A DNA stretch of 64,000 bases, taken from NCBI RefSeq assembly GCF_018882155.1, contig NZ_JACVPA010000001.1, forward strand, positions 496,001-560,000, written 5' to 3'. The notes under the pieces were generated by a model. It was not told the DNA's origin and made no database searches. It was given only the letters and a program-made list of their open reading frames with translations. Source of the stretch: Polynucleobacter nymphae. Its GTDB lineage: Bacteria > Pseudomonadota > Gammaproteobacteria > Burkholderiales > Burkholderiaceae. This document shows, piece by piece, positions 28,187-37,570 of this stretch; within the stretch, counting starts at the first letter, position 1, and each line of letters starts with the position of its first letter. A program made the translations under genes and the position numbers.

Positions 28187-29145
28187 AGCTATTTAAATTA
28201 CCGGGCTATTTACTAAGTGCTTGCTTGATTTCTTTTGGTTTGCTATCAGGGGCTAGCGCTCAACCGTTTCCAGATCGAACCATTCAGTACATCATTCCCT
28301 TTCCTGCTGCGGGTGAGTCTGATTTAGTGGCGCGTTATCAAGCCGATATCTCTGCCAGAAAGTTTAATCAGCCAATGGTGGTAATGAATCGTGCTGGCGC
28401 TGGTGGTGCTTTGGTATGGAGCGCTCTGAACACCTATCCTGCTGATGGCACTACTGTGGTGGGTGTCAATATTCCCCACACCATCTTGCAACCTTTACAA
28501 GAAGGTATTCAATACAAGACTGAAGACATTAATGCGATTTACTACTACCACTTCACTCCAGATGCCTTGATGGTCTCTGCCGATAGTCCTTATAAGACCT
28601 ATCAAGAATTTGTTGCTGCTGCTAAAAAAGATCCAGGCAAGATGACTCTGGCTGGCTCATCGCAGTTCTCCGCCAACCACATGGCAGTAGAGCGTTTAAA
28701 TAAATTGGCCGGCGTCAAAATTACTTACGTGCCCTTTAAAGGTACAGGTGATTTGATTACCGCCTTAATTGGTATGCACGTGGATGGCGCAATGGGCTAT
28801 CTACCATTAGCGATTCAGCAAAAGGGTAAGGTACGTACGCTTGCCATTGCTACTGAGAAACGTAACCCTGCTCTGCCAGATGTGCCAACCTTTAAAGAGC
28901 TTGGTTTGAACTGGGTAGACGGCGCTTATCGTGGTGTTGCTCTACCTAAAGCTACGCCGCTGGTATTGCAGCAAAAGATGTCTGACTACTTTGCCAAACT
29001 CAATGCCGACCCTGAAACTAAAAAGAAACTAGAAGACTCCGGGTTTGTGATTGTGGATGTTCCTTTGGCAAAGATGCCGGCCTTCATGAAAGAGAAAATT
29101 CCTCAAGCCATGGAAGATGCGAAGAATGCAGGGATGATTAAGTAA
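28183..29145 (+). CDS. Bug-family TTT solute receptor coupled to tartrate dehydrogenase
   Basis: 320 residues with a signal peptide (ISFGLLSGASAQP), FPDRTIQYIIPFPAAGESDLVA, YPADGTTVVGVN, SQFSANHMAVERL and VPFKGTGDLITALIGMHVDG. Translation is coupled to ttuC through an ATGA overlap, which gives this receptor the best functional hint among the Bug genes here: a tartrate- or malate-like diacid. It is followed by a strong terminator, closing the two-gene operon. Confidence 0.9.
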   Translation: MKLFKLPGYLLSACLISFGLLSGASAQPFPDRTIQYIIPFPAAGESDLVARYQADISARKFNQPMVVMNRAGAGGALVWSALNTYPADGTTVVGVNIPHTILQPLQEGIQYKTEDINAIYYYHFTPDALMVSADSPYKTYQEFVAAAKKDPGKMTLAGSSQFSANHMAVERLNKLAGVKITYVPFKGTGDLITALIGMHVDGAMGYLPLAIQQKGKVRTLAIATEKRNPALPDVPTFKELGLNWVDGAYRGVALPKATPLVLQQKMSDYFAKLNADPETKKKLEDSGFVIVDVPLAKMPAFMKEKIPQAMEDAKNAGMIK

Positions 29146-29184
29146 GGCTTTCTGAGTTTTTTTATTAATCCTTCTTTTACTTCC

Positions 29185-29218
29185 AATAAAAAACCACCGC
29201 ATTCGGTGGTTTTTTATT
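29185..29218 (+). terminator. Rho-independent terminator of the ttuC-Bug operon
   Basis: Symmetric arms AATAAAAAACCACCG and CGGTGGTTTTTTATT around the 4-base loop CATT; the GC core is CCACCG/CGGTGG followed by six T. It lies 39 bases after the Bug stop. The rest of the gap to 29384 holds no gene I can support. Confidence 0.85.
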
Positions 29219-29384
29219 TAGCAGAACACAAAGGCTAGTATTGCGGGATCATCTAAAAATGCATTGGATAGATAAATGCTAGCGCGGTACAGCCAAGGAT
29301 GAATAGTCTCAACGATTTCAGAAAAATATTCCATAGAGCTAGTTTAACTGCTGATGCTCTCTAGAATCTACTTTCCAAATGTCA

Positions 29385-30200
29385 TCAGACATCATCCATA
29401 AAGCCACCGCCACCACCATCATCCCAAGAACTCCCGCCACCATCATCCCAAGAGCTGGCATCGTTCACACCAAAATTAGGATCTGTAGATGCTGGGCCGC
29501 CAACTTGATTCATATTGGGATTGGCATTTGAATGATTGCTATCGTGACCACCCATAAGATTACTCGCTAATGCTTGGCCAGCGTACATCCCAGCACCTAA
29601 AGCTGCACCAGTTGCAAGACTACCCATCAAGCCACCGCCCATACCACCGGCTGCTGGTGCTCCAGGATAGCCGGGACCACCAGGATATCCAGCAGGACCG
29701 CCTGGAGTACCAGGGTAACCAGCACTTGGTGCGTTATAGACTTGCACCGCCTCAGCCTTACGGCGCCTCATCACGATGATGATGCCCACCACCAAGATCG
29801 CAATCAAACCCCAGAAGATAGGATTACTAAAGATTGATGATGTGCTCGCAATAGAATTACCTGCACTATTGGCGAGTTGCACCTGGAGTTTTTGTACAGA
29901 TTCTGGTTGCGCAAAAGGCAAACCTGGCGCGAGATTTTGTGCCGTCATGAAATGATTGCGCGCTACATCTAACTTACCCTCTTTGAGGTAAAGCTCAGCC
30001 GCAACATAGTGCGCCTTTGCACTGTTAGGATGATTTTGCAGAACTTCTTTCATCATGACATCAGCTTTAGCTAACTGCCCAGATTGCACAGCTTTATATA
30101 CCTCTGGCAAAGTTGCTTCAGCAAATGCTGCATTGCTAGTAAGCAGTAACGCCGCAGCGAATACGCCAACTAATAGATTAAGTGTTTTACGAATGTTCAT
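29385..30200 (-). CDS. Exported TPR-like membrane protein with glycine-rich C-terminus
   Basis: 271 residues: signal peptide (VFAAALLLTSNAAFAEA), a TPR-like helical region at about 27-105 (HPNSAKAHYVAAELYLKEGKLDVARNHF split over two helices), one membrane helix near 130-148 (IFWGLIAILVVGIIIVMRRRK), then a tail rich in Gly, Pro and Ala that ends with repeated SSWDDGGG and FMDDV. The layout suggests a small envelope protein acting as a scaffold. Its function is unknown. It has its own transcription unit with AGGAG before the ATG at 30200. Confidence 0.75.
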   Translation of the reverse strand: MNIRKTLNLLVGVFAAALLLTSNAAFAEATLPEVYKAVQSGQLAKADVMMKEVLQNHPNSAKAHYVAAELYLKEGKLDVARNHFMTAQNLAPGLPFAQPESVQKLQVQLANSAGNSIASTSSIFSNPIFWGLIAILVVGIIIVMRRRKAEAVQVYNAPSAGYPGTPGGPAGYPGGPGYPGAPAAGGMGGGLMGSLATGAALGAGMYAGQALASNLMGGHDSNHSNANPNMNQVGGPASTDPNFGVNDASSWDDGGGSSWDDGGGGGFMDDV

Positions 30201-30311
30201 CAGGACTCCTTGTAGGATATTTCACTGCAATTTTGATTATCGCTAGTTTAGGTATTTTTGCTATTCCCTATTGATATGGGGGCTTTTAGGGGAAATTCAA
30301 GGACTAAAAGC

Positions 30312-33300
30312 CTAGCTAATTTGATGTATCTTACCTTCTGATGAAATCAAGTAAGCCTTATTTGGCTTGTCTTTTCGAATGCGTGTGAGCTCAGTCTGAT
30401 AGCCCTGTAGCTGCTTGCGGTATTTTTCGTACTTCTCGCTGTTAGGTTCTGGGATGGTGAGCTTGTAATCGATGATGGCTAGATGGTCGTCTAACTCGAC
30501 CAAGCGGTCCATGCGGTAACTCTTACCCTCTTCGCTAGTGATGTCCAGCTCATTCCAAGCGGCAATCCATTGCCCTGAAGAGAGATAGTGTTTCAATTCT
30601 GGCGCTTCTAATACTGCTTTGGTTCGAGCAATCAACCTTTGGGCATGCGCTTGATCTACTCCAAGCCAATTCATCACTTCTTGCTCACTTGGCATAGATG
30701 GTTTATCTGGATTATTTGAGTCTGCAGTGAGGAACTCAAGAAGCTTATGAAAGTTTGTACCCTCTTCCAAGATTTCTGGGTCGGGCTCTTCTTTTGCCTG
30801 CTCTAAGGACTTTGCTATTAGCTCCTTCGCTAGCGCTCCACTCTCAATCTTCAAAATCGAGTCTTGGTAATCTGTCTTTGCTTGGTCCCATGCGATCTCA
30901 AAGTGATCGATCTTAAATGGCATGCTGCCTAACTCTACCTTGATCTCATCCTGTTTTTTGGGAGAATCCTCAAGGCCAAGAGTATGGATATCTAAAATTG
31001 GCATCCCCGCAGCTAGGGCTCTGCCATACCAGGAGCGCTCATTAATTCCCGTTTTAGTTCTGCTTTGAACGCCGCTAAGCCATAAGCCCTGTTTAGCTCT
31101 GGTCATGGCAACGTATAGTAAGTTCCAATTTTCATTCTGACTAACTTCATTTTCTTTTTTGAAAATGACGCTACGCTCACCAGTCAATGTCTTACCGGTA
31201 TATAGAGAAAGATGACTTGGGCTAGCATGCTCTGGAGACCAATCTAGTAGGACGCCTCGGTGTGGTGCTCGCCACTCAGTGTTATTGGCATCTAGCATGA
31301 TGACAAACGGTGACTCTAATCCTTTGGCCCCATGAATTGTCATTAAGCGTACACGCTTATGCCGATCTTCTTCTGACATCTCGGCCTGCTCATCTAGCTC
31401 ACCAATATCTTCATTGCTATCTGCTTCTGCCTCTACATCACCCTCATCTGGTGTCTCATCATCATCGCCACGACGCATCGCATTCATATCATCAATGAAA
31501 CGACTCAGACTTGGATAGCGACCACCATCTTGATTTAAGGCAAGCTCTAAGAAGGCATCCAGATTTGCTAAGACTTGCGCACGCGCCAGGTTTTGAGCAG
31601 CAATGGCATAACTCACTCGCAGATTACTCTCGTGATAAATCAAATCCAGTAAGTCATGGACGGGCAGTGCCTCACCTAAAGCACGCCAATGCTCTAAATA
31701 CCTTGCTGCCCTCTGAATTCCAGAGTCTTGGCTCGCTTGTAAGGCGTCCCACCAAGAGCGATAGCCTTCATTGCCAGCAATACTCATGCTCAGCGATTGC
31801 ATCTGCGCTTCAGCAAAACTAAATATGGGACTACGCAATACCTGAGCCAATGGCAAATCATGTCGTGGCGATACCAAGACTGTCAGCAAGGCAATCAAGT
31901 CATCAATCTCTAGAGTATTAAGAAGGCCGCCTAAGCGTGAGCTGTCATAAGCCAGGCCTGCTTCTCGTAAAGCCCTCTCAAATTGCGGTAAATATTGACG
32001 GCGCTTGACTAATAAGATGAAATCACTCGCTCTCGCAGGACGCCAATACTCCTTGCCATCTTTTTTATCCATCACTTGTCGTGTCACGATCACATGATGA
32101 ATCAAGCGACTAACTTGCTTGCCTTCTTCATAGCGCTGTTGCACGTCCATCGTTTGACTCGCATCTTTAATCGCATTATCAAAAGCGGTACCAGTTCGCT
32201 CTGGCTGCACCTTCTCAACTCGCTCAATCAACGGTAGCAATTGCGCTTCACCTTTTGTCGCATAGTCTTGTGCTGGAAGGCCTACTAATAGGGGCTTCCA
32301 AGCTGTTGTCTGTTCAGAATATTGATAACTCTCAGGCAAAGTACCCGCCAAGAACACAGCATTCACCGCATCATTAATAGCAGGTGCATTGCGTCGTGTC
32401 TTATTTTGTGACAAAGGCACAGCATTTAACTTATTTACTAGAAAATCCCTGGCGCTATCAAACAGTCTTGGATCAGCACGGCGAAAACGATAAATTGATT
32501 GTTTTGGATCACCCACAATAAAAACGCTTGGCATAGAACCATCATCACCATAGCCATCTAACCAGGAGCGTAATATCTGCCATTGCAATGGATTGGTATC
32601 TTGAAACTCATCAATCAGAATATGTTTGTACTTCGCATCGAGACGTGCCTGTAAATACGTAGCATTAGTAGCGCTTGCCATTAATTGACTCACGCCAATT
32701 TCTAAATCATCAAAGTCACGTACCCGCATAGACTCTTTGGTTTTTTCCATATGGCTGAGCATCTCTTGGCTCATGGCAAACCAAGCCATATTGAGTTTAT
32801 GGATAAGGTGCTCGCTTTGCCAGGCAAACAGGGCTTCATAGGCCTGCACCCAATCATTGCGAATAGCAGTAATTTGCGCAGGATCTCCACCCGTTTTATT
32901 AAGGTACTTGAGTATTGGAGCAGAAGTTTTTTCAATATCCGCTAATGGTGTTCGGGTTTGCGTCAAAAAATAAGTTTCAAACTTATCGGCAATACCCATA
33001 ATGGATCTAGCAGCAGCATGATGCGCCATCACTTCCTCAAGGTAAGGAGCTTTGCTGATTTGAGTTGGTGTGCCATTACTAAAGCACTTATAGAGTATTT
33101 CTAGATTTTCTTTAGTTTCGGGGCGTTCCCAAAACATTTGCAGTGGGTTTTGCTGGTTTAAGCATGGCAGGACCTGATCTAGATATTGAATTGCTTCGAT
33201 GCCTTTTGTCTTACAAGCCTCTTGAAAAAATGTCCATGCACCTCTTTGCTTGAAGAGACTGTAATTACCCATCAAGAACTTTTGGGTTTCACTTGCACCA

Positions 33301-33848
33301 AACTCAGCTAGGAGCATGTCATAGTGTTTTTTAAGATTGTCAGGTAGATCGCCCCACCAGTCTTGCATACACTCTTCTTGTAGGCGCTTGACATCTTCTC
33401 GAAGATTAAAGCCTGGCTGAACTTCTGCTGACACAGGTGCTGCGCCCAGCAAACGTCCAAACCAACCGTGGAAGGTATCAATGACAATGGCCTGGGGGCT
33501 TGATAAGACTTTGATATACAGAGCCCGTGCTTGAGGCAGCAAGTTCTTGGCCTCATCTTTAGAGAGGCCCCTAATGTACAACTCATGGATGAGCGTATCG
33601 TCATCAGCAGTAGAAAATTCTTCTAGCAAACCGTATAGACGATCACGCATTTCTTGCGCAGCTTTACGTGTAAAAGTAAGGGCTAATATTTCTTGTGGTT
33701 TTGCACCGACTAACAATAGCCTGATCATACGAGCTACCAATAGCCAAGTTTTGCCACTACCTGCGCAGGCAGAAACAATCACTGATCTTTCAGGATTGCA
33801 GGCTAAGGGGTAATCGAACTCTTCGCTCACCACATCCCCTTTCTGCAT
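30312..33848 (-). CDS. addA: AddA-type helicase-nuclease (RecB-like)
   Basis: 1178-residue UvrD/Rep superfamily helicase with a C-terminal nuclease, the motor subunit of AddAB double-strand-break resection. The Walker A is SACAGSGKTWLL (26-37), with motif Ia ALTFTRKAAQEM, motif II ILIDEFQDTNPLQW near 417, motif III VGDPKQSIYRFRRAD, motif V RLMTIHGAKGLE and motif VI NLLYVAMTRAKQGL. The nuclease appears near residues 1110-1135 as YRMDRLVELDDHLAIIDYKL. The ATG at 33848 overlaps the end of addB by 22 bases, so the two subunits are coupled. Confidence 0.92.
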   Translation of the reverse strand: MQKGDVVSEEFDYPLACNPERSVIVSACAGSGKTWLLVARMIRLLLVGAKPQEILALTFTRKAAQEMRDRLYGLLEEFSTADDDTLIHELYIRGLSKDEAKNLLPQARALYIKVLSSPQAIVIDTFHGWFGRLLGAAPVSAEVQPGFNLREDVKRLQEECMQDWWGDLPDNLKKHYDMLLAEFGASETQKFLMGNYSLFKQRGAWTFFQEACKTKGIEAIQYLDQVLPCLNQQNPLQMFWERPETKENLEILYKCFSNGTPTQISKAPYLEEVMAHHAAARSIMGIADKFETYFLTQTRTPLADIEKTSAPILKYLNKTGGDPAQITAIRNDWVQAYEALFAWQSEHLIHKLNMAWFAMSQEMLSHMEKTKESMRVRDFDDLEIGVSQLMASATNATYLQARLDAKYKHILIDEFQDTNPLQWQILRSWLDGYGDDGSMPSVFIVGDPKQSIYRFRRADPRLFDSARDFLVNKLNAVPLSQNKTRRNAPAINDAVNAVFLAGTLPESYQYSEQTTAWKPLLVGLPAQDYATKGEAQLLPLIERVEKVQPERTGTAFDNAIKDASQTMDVQQRYEEGKQVSRLIHHVIVTRQVMDKKDGKEYWRPARASDFILLVKRRQYLPQFERALREAGLAYDSSRLGGLLNTLEIDDLIALLTVLVSPRHDLPLAQVLRSPIFSFAEAQMQSLSMSIAGNEGYRSWWDALQASQDSGIQRAARYLEHWRALGEALPVHDLLDLIYHESNLRVSYAIAAQNLARAQVLANLDAFLELALNQDGGRYPSLSRFIDDMNAMRRGDDDETPDEGDVEAEADSNEDIGELDEQAEMSEEDRHKRVRLMTIHGAKGLESPFVIMLDANNTEWRAPHRGVLLDWSPEHASPSHLSLYTGKTLTGERSVIFKKENEVSQNENWNLLYVAMTRAKQGLWLSGVQSRTKTGINERSWYGRALAAGMPILDIHTLGLEDSPKKQDEIKVELGSMPFKIDHFEIAWDQAKTDYQDSILKIESGALAKELIAKSLEQAKEEPDPEILEEGTNFHKLLEFLTADSNNPDKPSMPSEQEVMNWLGVDQAHAQRLIARTKAVLEAPELKHYLSSGQWIAAWNELDITSEEGKSYRMDRLVELDDHLAIIDYKLTIPEPNSEKYEKYRKQLQGYQTELTRIRKDKPNKAYLISSEGKIHQIS

Positions 33849-36832
33849 ATGCCTCTAGCTTCGCAGTACTGACAAACGCTATCAGGTGCAAATGCTTGCA
33901 TAGGTTTACGCGCCCACAAACTATTGAGGTCTTTCTCGATCTGCTCAGAAAATTGAGCCATTGCATTGGGCATATCCTCTACTGTATGCGCCCGGATATT
34001 TTTATCCTCGCCTTTATCAATCTCTGCCTTAAGCGAAACCCACTGCGCCTCCCCTACTGTCCGCCCTGGGAGGTGGGCTGCAATCGTATTCTCATTGGCA
34101 GCGCGAGCATAGATTAAAAGCTGTGGGTCATCCAAGATATTCTCAGAGCGGTCCACAATTTTTTTCATTTTCTGATTTTTATAGTCAATCACTGCTGCTG
34201 CCGTAGTATTAGATTCATGAATATCAAATCGATCAGCGCGCCCCGCAATGCGGATATCTCTTTGCACCCCATCAGGGTCAGTCAAACTTAATGTAAATCC
34301 AATCGGTAGCTCGGCATCGTGATAGCGCCATCCTTCATTCTCTCTCTGGATTTGCCAATCAATAAAACTAGGGATTTGTTTTTGCCAATCTCTTAGTGTT
34401 CCTAAGACTCTGGCATCACCAGCAATAAGGCGCTCAAACTCTTTTTCTGAACACTTCATTAAGTGATCGATCATCCACAGACGTCTTACCTCGTTACCTT
34501 GGTGTATTGGTGAATGCGACTTCTCTTCTTCAGTCTTGAGTGCCTGGAAAAAGGTTTTGAGAAGCGCATGCAATATCTGTCCGGCTAAGGATGCATCAAA
34601 ACCCTCTTCAAATTCTTTTGCCTTACGTAATCCTAATAAGCTGCTGACGTAATAGCGATAAGGACAATCGCGCAAAGCCTTATAGGCACTAGGTGAAACT
34701 GTAATGGGGATAGCTAAGTTCTGATTAGGCATGCTCACTGACATCGAAATTGGCTGAGATTTACCTTCATACAACTCTGGCTTCGCATCAATGACTCGCC
34801 AGTCTTTTAATTTAGCTTGTAAGCGCTGAATCCAAGCTGATGGCCTTAACGGTTCTCCACTTTTACTTTTACTCTGCCAAAGCAAATCGACATTCTTACA
34901 AGACACTAGCAACTGAGAAAGATCTCTCGCCTGCTGAATGTATTGCGCGGCAATCGTGGATGATTTGAGATATCGATTTAGCGTATCTGAGAAAAATAGG
35001 GGTGGCTCAGAAAAAGCAGGAAGTTGCTGCTCATCACACCCCACTAGAACTACGGCATCAAATTGACGTAGTCGTGTTGAGCTGAGAGGCAAAATACTGA
35101 GGGTTGCTAGCGCTTCTTTGCCAGCTTCTTCATAAGACGCTTCTTCGATGATTGTCTTTAAAAGGCTTAGCCACTCGGGTAAGCGCATCTTGAGGTCTTT
35201 ATAAATGCCGCTACTCAAATCAAATCCTTTTAATACCTCCAGGAGTTGTTTGCCTGCAGCATCATTTTCAAGTTTCTGTACCATGCCCGTTTCTTGAAGA
35301 TTTTTTTGCAAGAGCACATAGGCGCTAGAGCAATCTAGCATTGACTGTTGCCAGCCATTGTGCAAGCGCCTGACAAACTTAATGAGATCAATCAAATGCG
35401 CATTAGGTGATCCACCATTGCTTGCAGCGTAACTATTGGCTCGCTCTATGGCCATCGTAAAAGTTTCCCAACCAGACTTTGCCTGGCTAGCGATCAAAAT
35501 ATCTTCAAGTTGAGCAATGAGGCCAACACATACTTCGGGTGATGTATTTAGACTATGCGAAAGATCAAAATACGGGTTTTGTAAAAACTCAAGCAAAGCA
35601 CTCGCACTGGGGCCTTCCTTAGGAGCGCGGATGATTTCTAGCCAGCTATTAAATGCTGCCGCAGCTCTAGTAGTAGATAACTTCCAACCAGTTTCATCAC
35701 GAATTCGTAATGCACTACCTAAACGACTCAGTAATGCGCGTGCCCGACGTGCTGCTAAACGATCTTGCGCAACTAAGGCAATATTTTTCTTACCAGCAAT
35801 CAGATGTGACTCAATCGATTTGGTTGCAGCCCAAGCTAATTCTTCAAAACGTCTTGCTGCCAGTAAGCGCCATTCAGCCTGCCTATGAGATTGAAGGTTG
35901 CTCTCGATTTGAGAGTCTTCTGCGCTATTGGCAACTTGGATATGACCCTCTGCATCCAGCCCACATAGCGCCTCGGGCCAAAGGGCAACTGATTGCCAGT
36001 CTAGGTCTACACGAACTACCGTTGCAAATTGAGCGTAATCGTTCAGGTAACCATCAATTAACTCTTGATCAATCGGCTTTGGATCAGCAGTCTGCACCCA
36101 AATGAATGGGCGTACTGTAGTGGGATTTTTCTCTGCATTGGCTTTGGCTAATTGCATCTGGGCAGCCATCGCTAAATGTTTGCGAATGACTGGATCACCA
36201 ATGTTTGTTAGGTAACGCCAGAAAGTTAAGAGGACTGCAGACTCTTCATCGACCACATTGCGTGAGAGTCCTACATAGGCTTTAGCAACGGCTTGATCTA
36301 AAACGAGCTCTACTTTTTTAAGCCAAGCTTCGGTATCAATCGTATGGGTTTGCAGCAAGTCATTTAACTCGCTTTGTAATTTCGGAACGACCACTTCTGA
36401 TAATGAGTCACACGCATCAATAACAGCTTGCGCTAAACCCCATGCACCTGCTTCACTCTCTGCCTTAAACCAACTTTGCAACACTTTGTGTTTTCGTAGA
36501 TTCACAAAGACGGAGAGCCATCTCTCTAAATCCGTTTGTTTCTTTGGAAACTTCCATGCGCCTGGTGCTGCTTCTAGCCAATCAGTAAAACTAATGACTT
36601 GCGGCAAGAATGCGATATTGCTTGGCAGATCCTTTGGTCGGTTTTGCTCTAGGGCTGCCCTCACCCCAATCAGTGGTCCAGCAGTACTGAGGACCACTAA
36701 GGGACGTTTTTGGGTTTGTTTTGCACAATCCCAAATACCTTTGGCTAATTCAGTAAGCGCCTGACTATTGGGCGTAATGGCCCAAGCTTGTGGCTGCTTT
36801 TGCTTTGAAATGGTCGGAAATGGGTTAGGCAT
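33827..36832 (-). CDS. addB: AddB-type nuclease subunit with Fe-S cluster
   Basis: 1001 residues. The N-terminal half is an inactivated helicase-like region; I see no GKT-type Walker A there. The C-terminal PD-(D/E)xK nuclease is seen as IAGRADRFDIHES followed by AAVIDYKNQK. The family's iron-sulfur ligands are present: a cysteine in ALRDCPYRYYV near residue 720 and Cys987, Cys990 and Cys996 in the last stretch CQYCEARGIC. Together with AddA it processes broken DNA ends for RecA loading. ATG 36832 diverges from trxA with a 135-base gap. It is the first gene of the addBA operon. Confidence 0.9.
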   Translation of the reverse strand: MPNPFPTISKQKQPQAWAITPNSQALTELAKGIWDCAKQTQKRPLVVLSTAGPLIGVRAALEQNRPKDLPSNIAFLPQVISFTDWLEAAPGAWKFPKKQTDLERWLSVFVNLRKHKVLQSWFKAESEAGAWGLAQAVIDACDSLSEVVVPKLQSELNDLLQTHTIDTEAWLKKVELVLDQAVAKAYVGLSRNVVDEESAVLLTFWRYLTNIGDPVIRKHLAMAAQMQLAKANAEKNPTTVRPFIWVQTADPKPIDQELIDGYLNDYAQFATVVRVDLDWQSVALWPEALCGLDAEGHIQVANSAEDSQIESNLQSHRQAEWRLLAARRFEELAWAATKSIESHLIAGKKNIALVAQDRLAARRARALLSRLGSALRIRDETGWKLSTTRAAAAFNSWLEIIRAPKEGPSASALLEFLQNPYFDLSHSLNTSPEVCVGLIAQLEDILIASQAKSGWETFTMAIERANSYAASNGGSPNAHLIDLIKFVRRLHNGWQQSMLDCSSAYVLLQKNLQETGMVQKLENDAAGKQLLEVLKGFDLSSGIYKDLKMRLPEWLSLLKTIIEEASYEEAGKEALATLSILPLSSTRLRQFDAVVLVGCDEQQLPAFSEPPLFFSDTLNRYLKSSTIAAQYIQQARDLSQLLVSCKNVDLLWQSKSKSGEPLRPSAWIQRLQAKLKDWRVIDAKPELYEGKSQPISMSVSMPNQNLAIPITVSPSAYKALRDCPYRYYVSSLLGLRKAKEFEEGFDASLAGQILHALLKTFFQALKTEEEKSHSPIHQGNEVRRLWMIDHLMKCSEKEFERLIAGDARVLGTLRDWQKQIPSFIDWQIQRENEGWRYHDAELPIGFTLSLTDPDGVQRDIRIAGRADRFDIHESNTTAAAVIDYKNQKMKKIVDRSENILDDPQLLIYARAANENTIAAHLPGRTVGEAQWVSLKAEIDKGEDKNIRAHTVEDMPNAMAQFSEQIEKDLNSLWARKPMQAFAPDSVCQYCEARGICRKGMW

Positions 36833-36967
36833 TACAGGGGATGGTGGATTGGTCTTGTTTTAGGGCTTATTTGGAAACTTATTGGGGAAATCAGGCACAA
36901 TCTTTGGCTTATTGCTAATATAAGCTTTGTAACGCCACAATTAAATAAGTCTAAATAAGGAATTTTC

Positions 36968-37294
36968 ATGAGTGCCGGTATTAAATACGTAACTGACGCC
37001 TCTTTCGAACAAGACGTCCTCAAGTCTGATAAACCTGTTCTCCTCGACTTCTGGGCCGAATGGTGTGGTCCTTGCAAAATGATTGGCCCAATCCTGGAAG
37101 AGCTTTCCGGTGAGTATGGCGACAAGTTGCAAATCGCAAAAATGAACGTGGATGAGAACCAAGGCGTTCCAGCCCAGTTCAATATTCGCGGCATCCCGAC
37201 CTTGATCCTATTCAAAAATGGTACCGTGGCTGCTCAAAAAGTAGGCGCTTTGGCCAAATCCCAGTTGTCTGCCTTTATTGATAGTCATCTGTAA
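36968..37294 (+). CDS. trxA: Thioredoxin
   Basis: 108-residue thioredoxin, the cytoplasmic disulfide reductase. It has the active site WCGPCK at residues 33-38, the preceding VLLDFWAE, and the cis-proline segment [18 protein letters not shown] sits 7 bases before ATG 36968. It is a single-gene unit with a strong terminator right after it, upstream of rho; the trxA-rho order is common in beta- and gammaproteobacteria. Confidence 0.97.
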   Translation: MSAGIKYVTDASFEQDVLKSDKPVLLDFWAEWCGPCKMIGPILEELSGEYGDKLQIAKMNVDENQGVPAQFNIRGIPTLILFKNGTVAAQKVGALAKSQLSAFIDSHL

Positions 37295-37304
37295 ATAGTC
37301 CCAC

Positions 37305-37337
37305 ACCACGGGTTCACTAGCTGAGCCTGTGGTTTTT
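37305..37337 (+). terminator. Rho-independent terminator after trxA
   Basis: A 12-bp stem (37305-37316 with 37322-37333, two G-U pairs) with a 5-base loop CTAGC, followed by TTTTT. It begins 10 bases after the trxA stop and separates trxA from the rho leader. Confidence 0.8.
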
Positions 37338-37570
37338 ACCTACTTCCCCAGCTTGCCAGAACCGTTTTTTAGTGTAGTATTGCGTTTAACAGTAGTTCAG
37401 CGCCTCGCCCTTACAAAGCAAAGTGCTCATTTCCAGCAATTACCCCCCCATCTTTTAAGTAAATCTCCCAAATTCTGTTTTTCTACATCTGCTTGATTTC
37501 CATCAGCGCAGCGACACCCCAAAACCAATTGATCTAATCCCTTTTTTCTTTATCAACACCAGAGAACCAC
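37338..37570 (+). promoter_or_regulatory. Leader region of rho, C-rich and G-poor
   Basis: No gene is visible in the 233 bases between the trxA terminator and the rho ATG. In 37441-37560 I count 39 C against 9 G, with pyrimidine-rich runs such as TACCCCCCCATCTTTT and CCCTTTTTTCTTT. C-rich, G-poor, unstructured RNA is what Rho binds (rut sites), and E. coli rho is autoregulated by termination in its leader. An autoregulatory leader is therefore likely here; this is inference from base composition. Confidence 0.45.

Noticed and set aside
29218..29334. 38-codon minus-strand frame (MEYFSEIVETIHPW...) between the Bug terminator and the TPR-like gene
   Set aside because: No ribosome-binding site precedes the ATG, and the stop lies on the edge of the terminator stem. 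Length and context are compatible with chance.
36832..37215. 127-codon minus-strand frame covering most of trxA
   Set aside because: It lies antisense to the clearly conserved thioredoxin and has no family-like features; a shadow frame.
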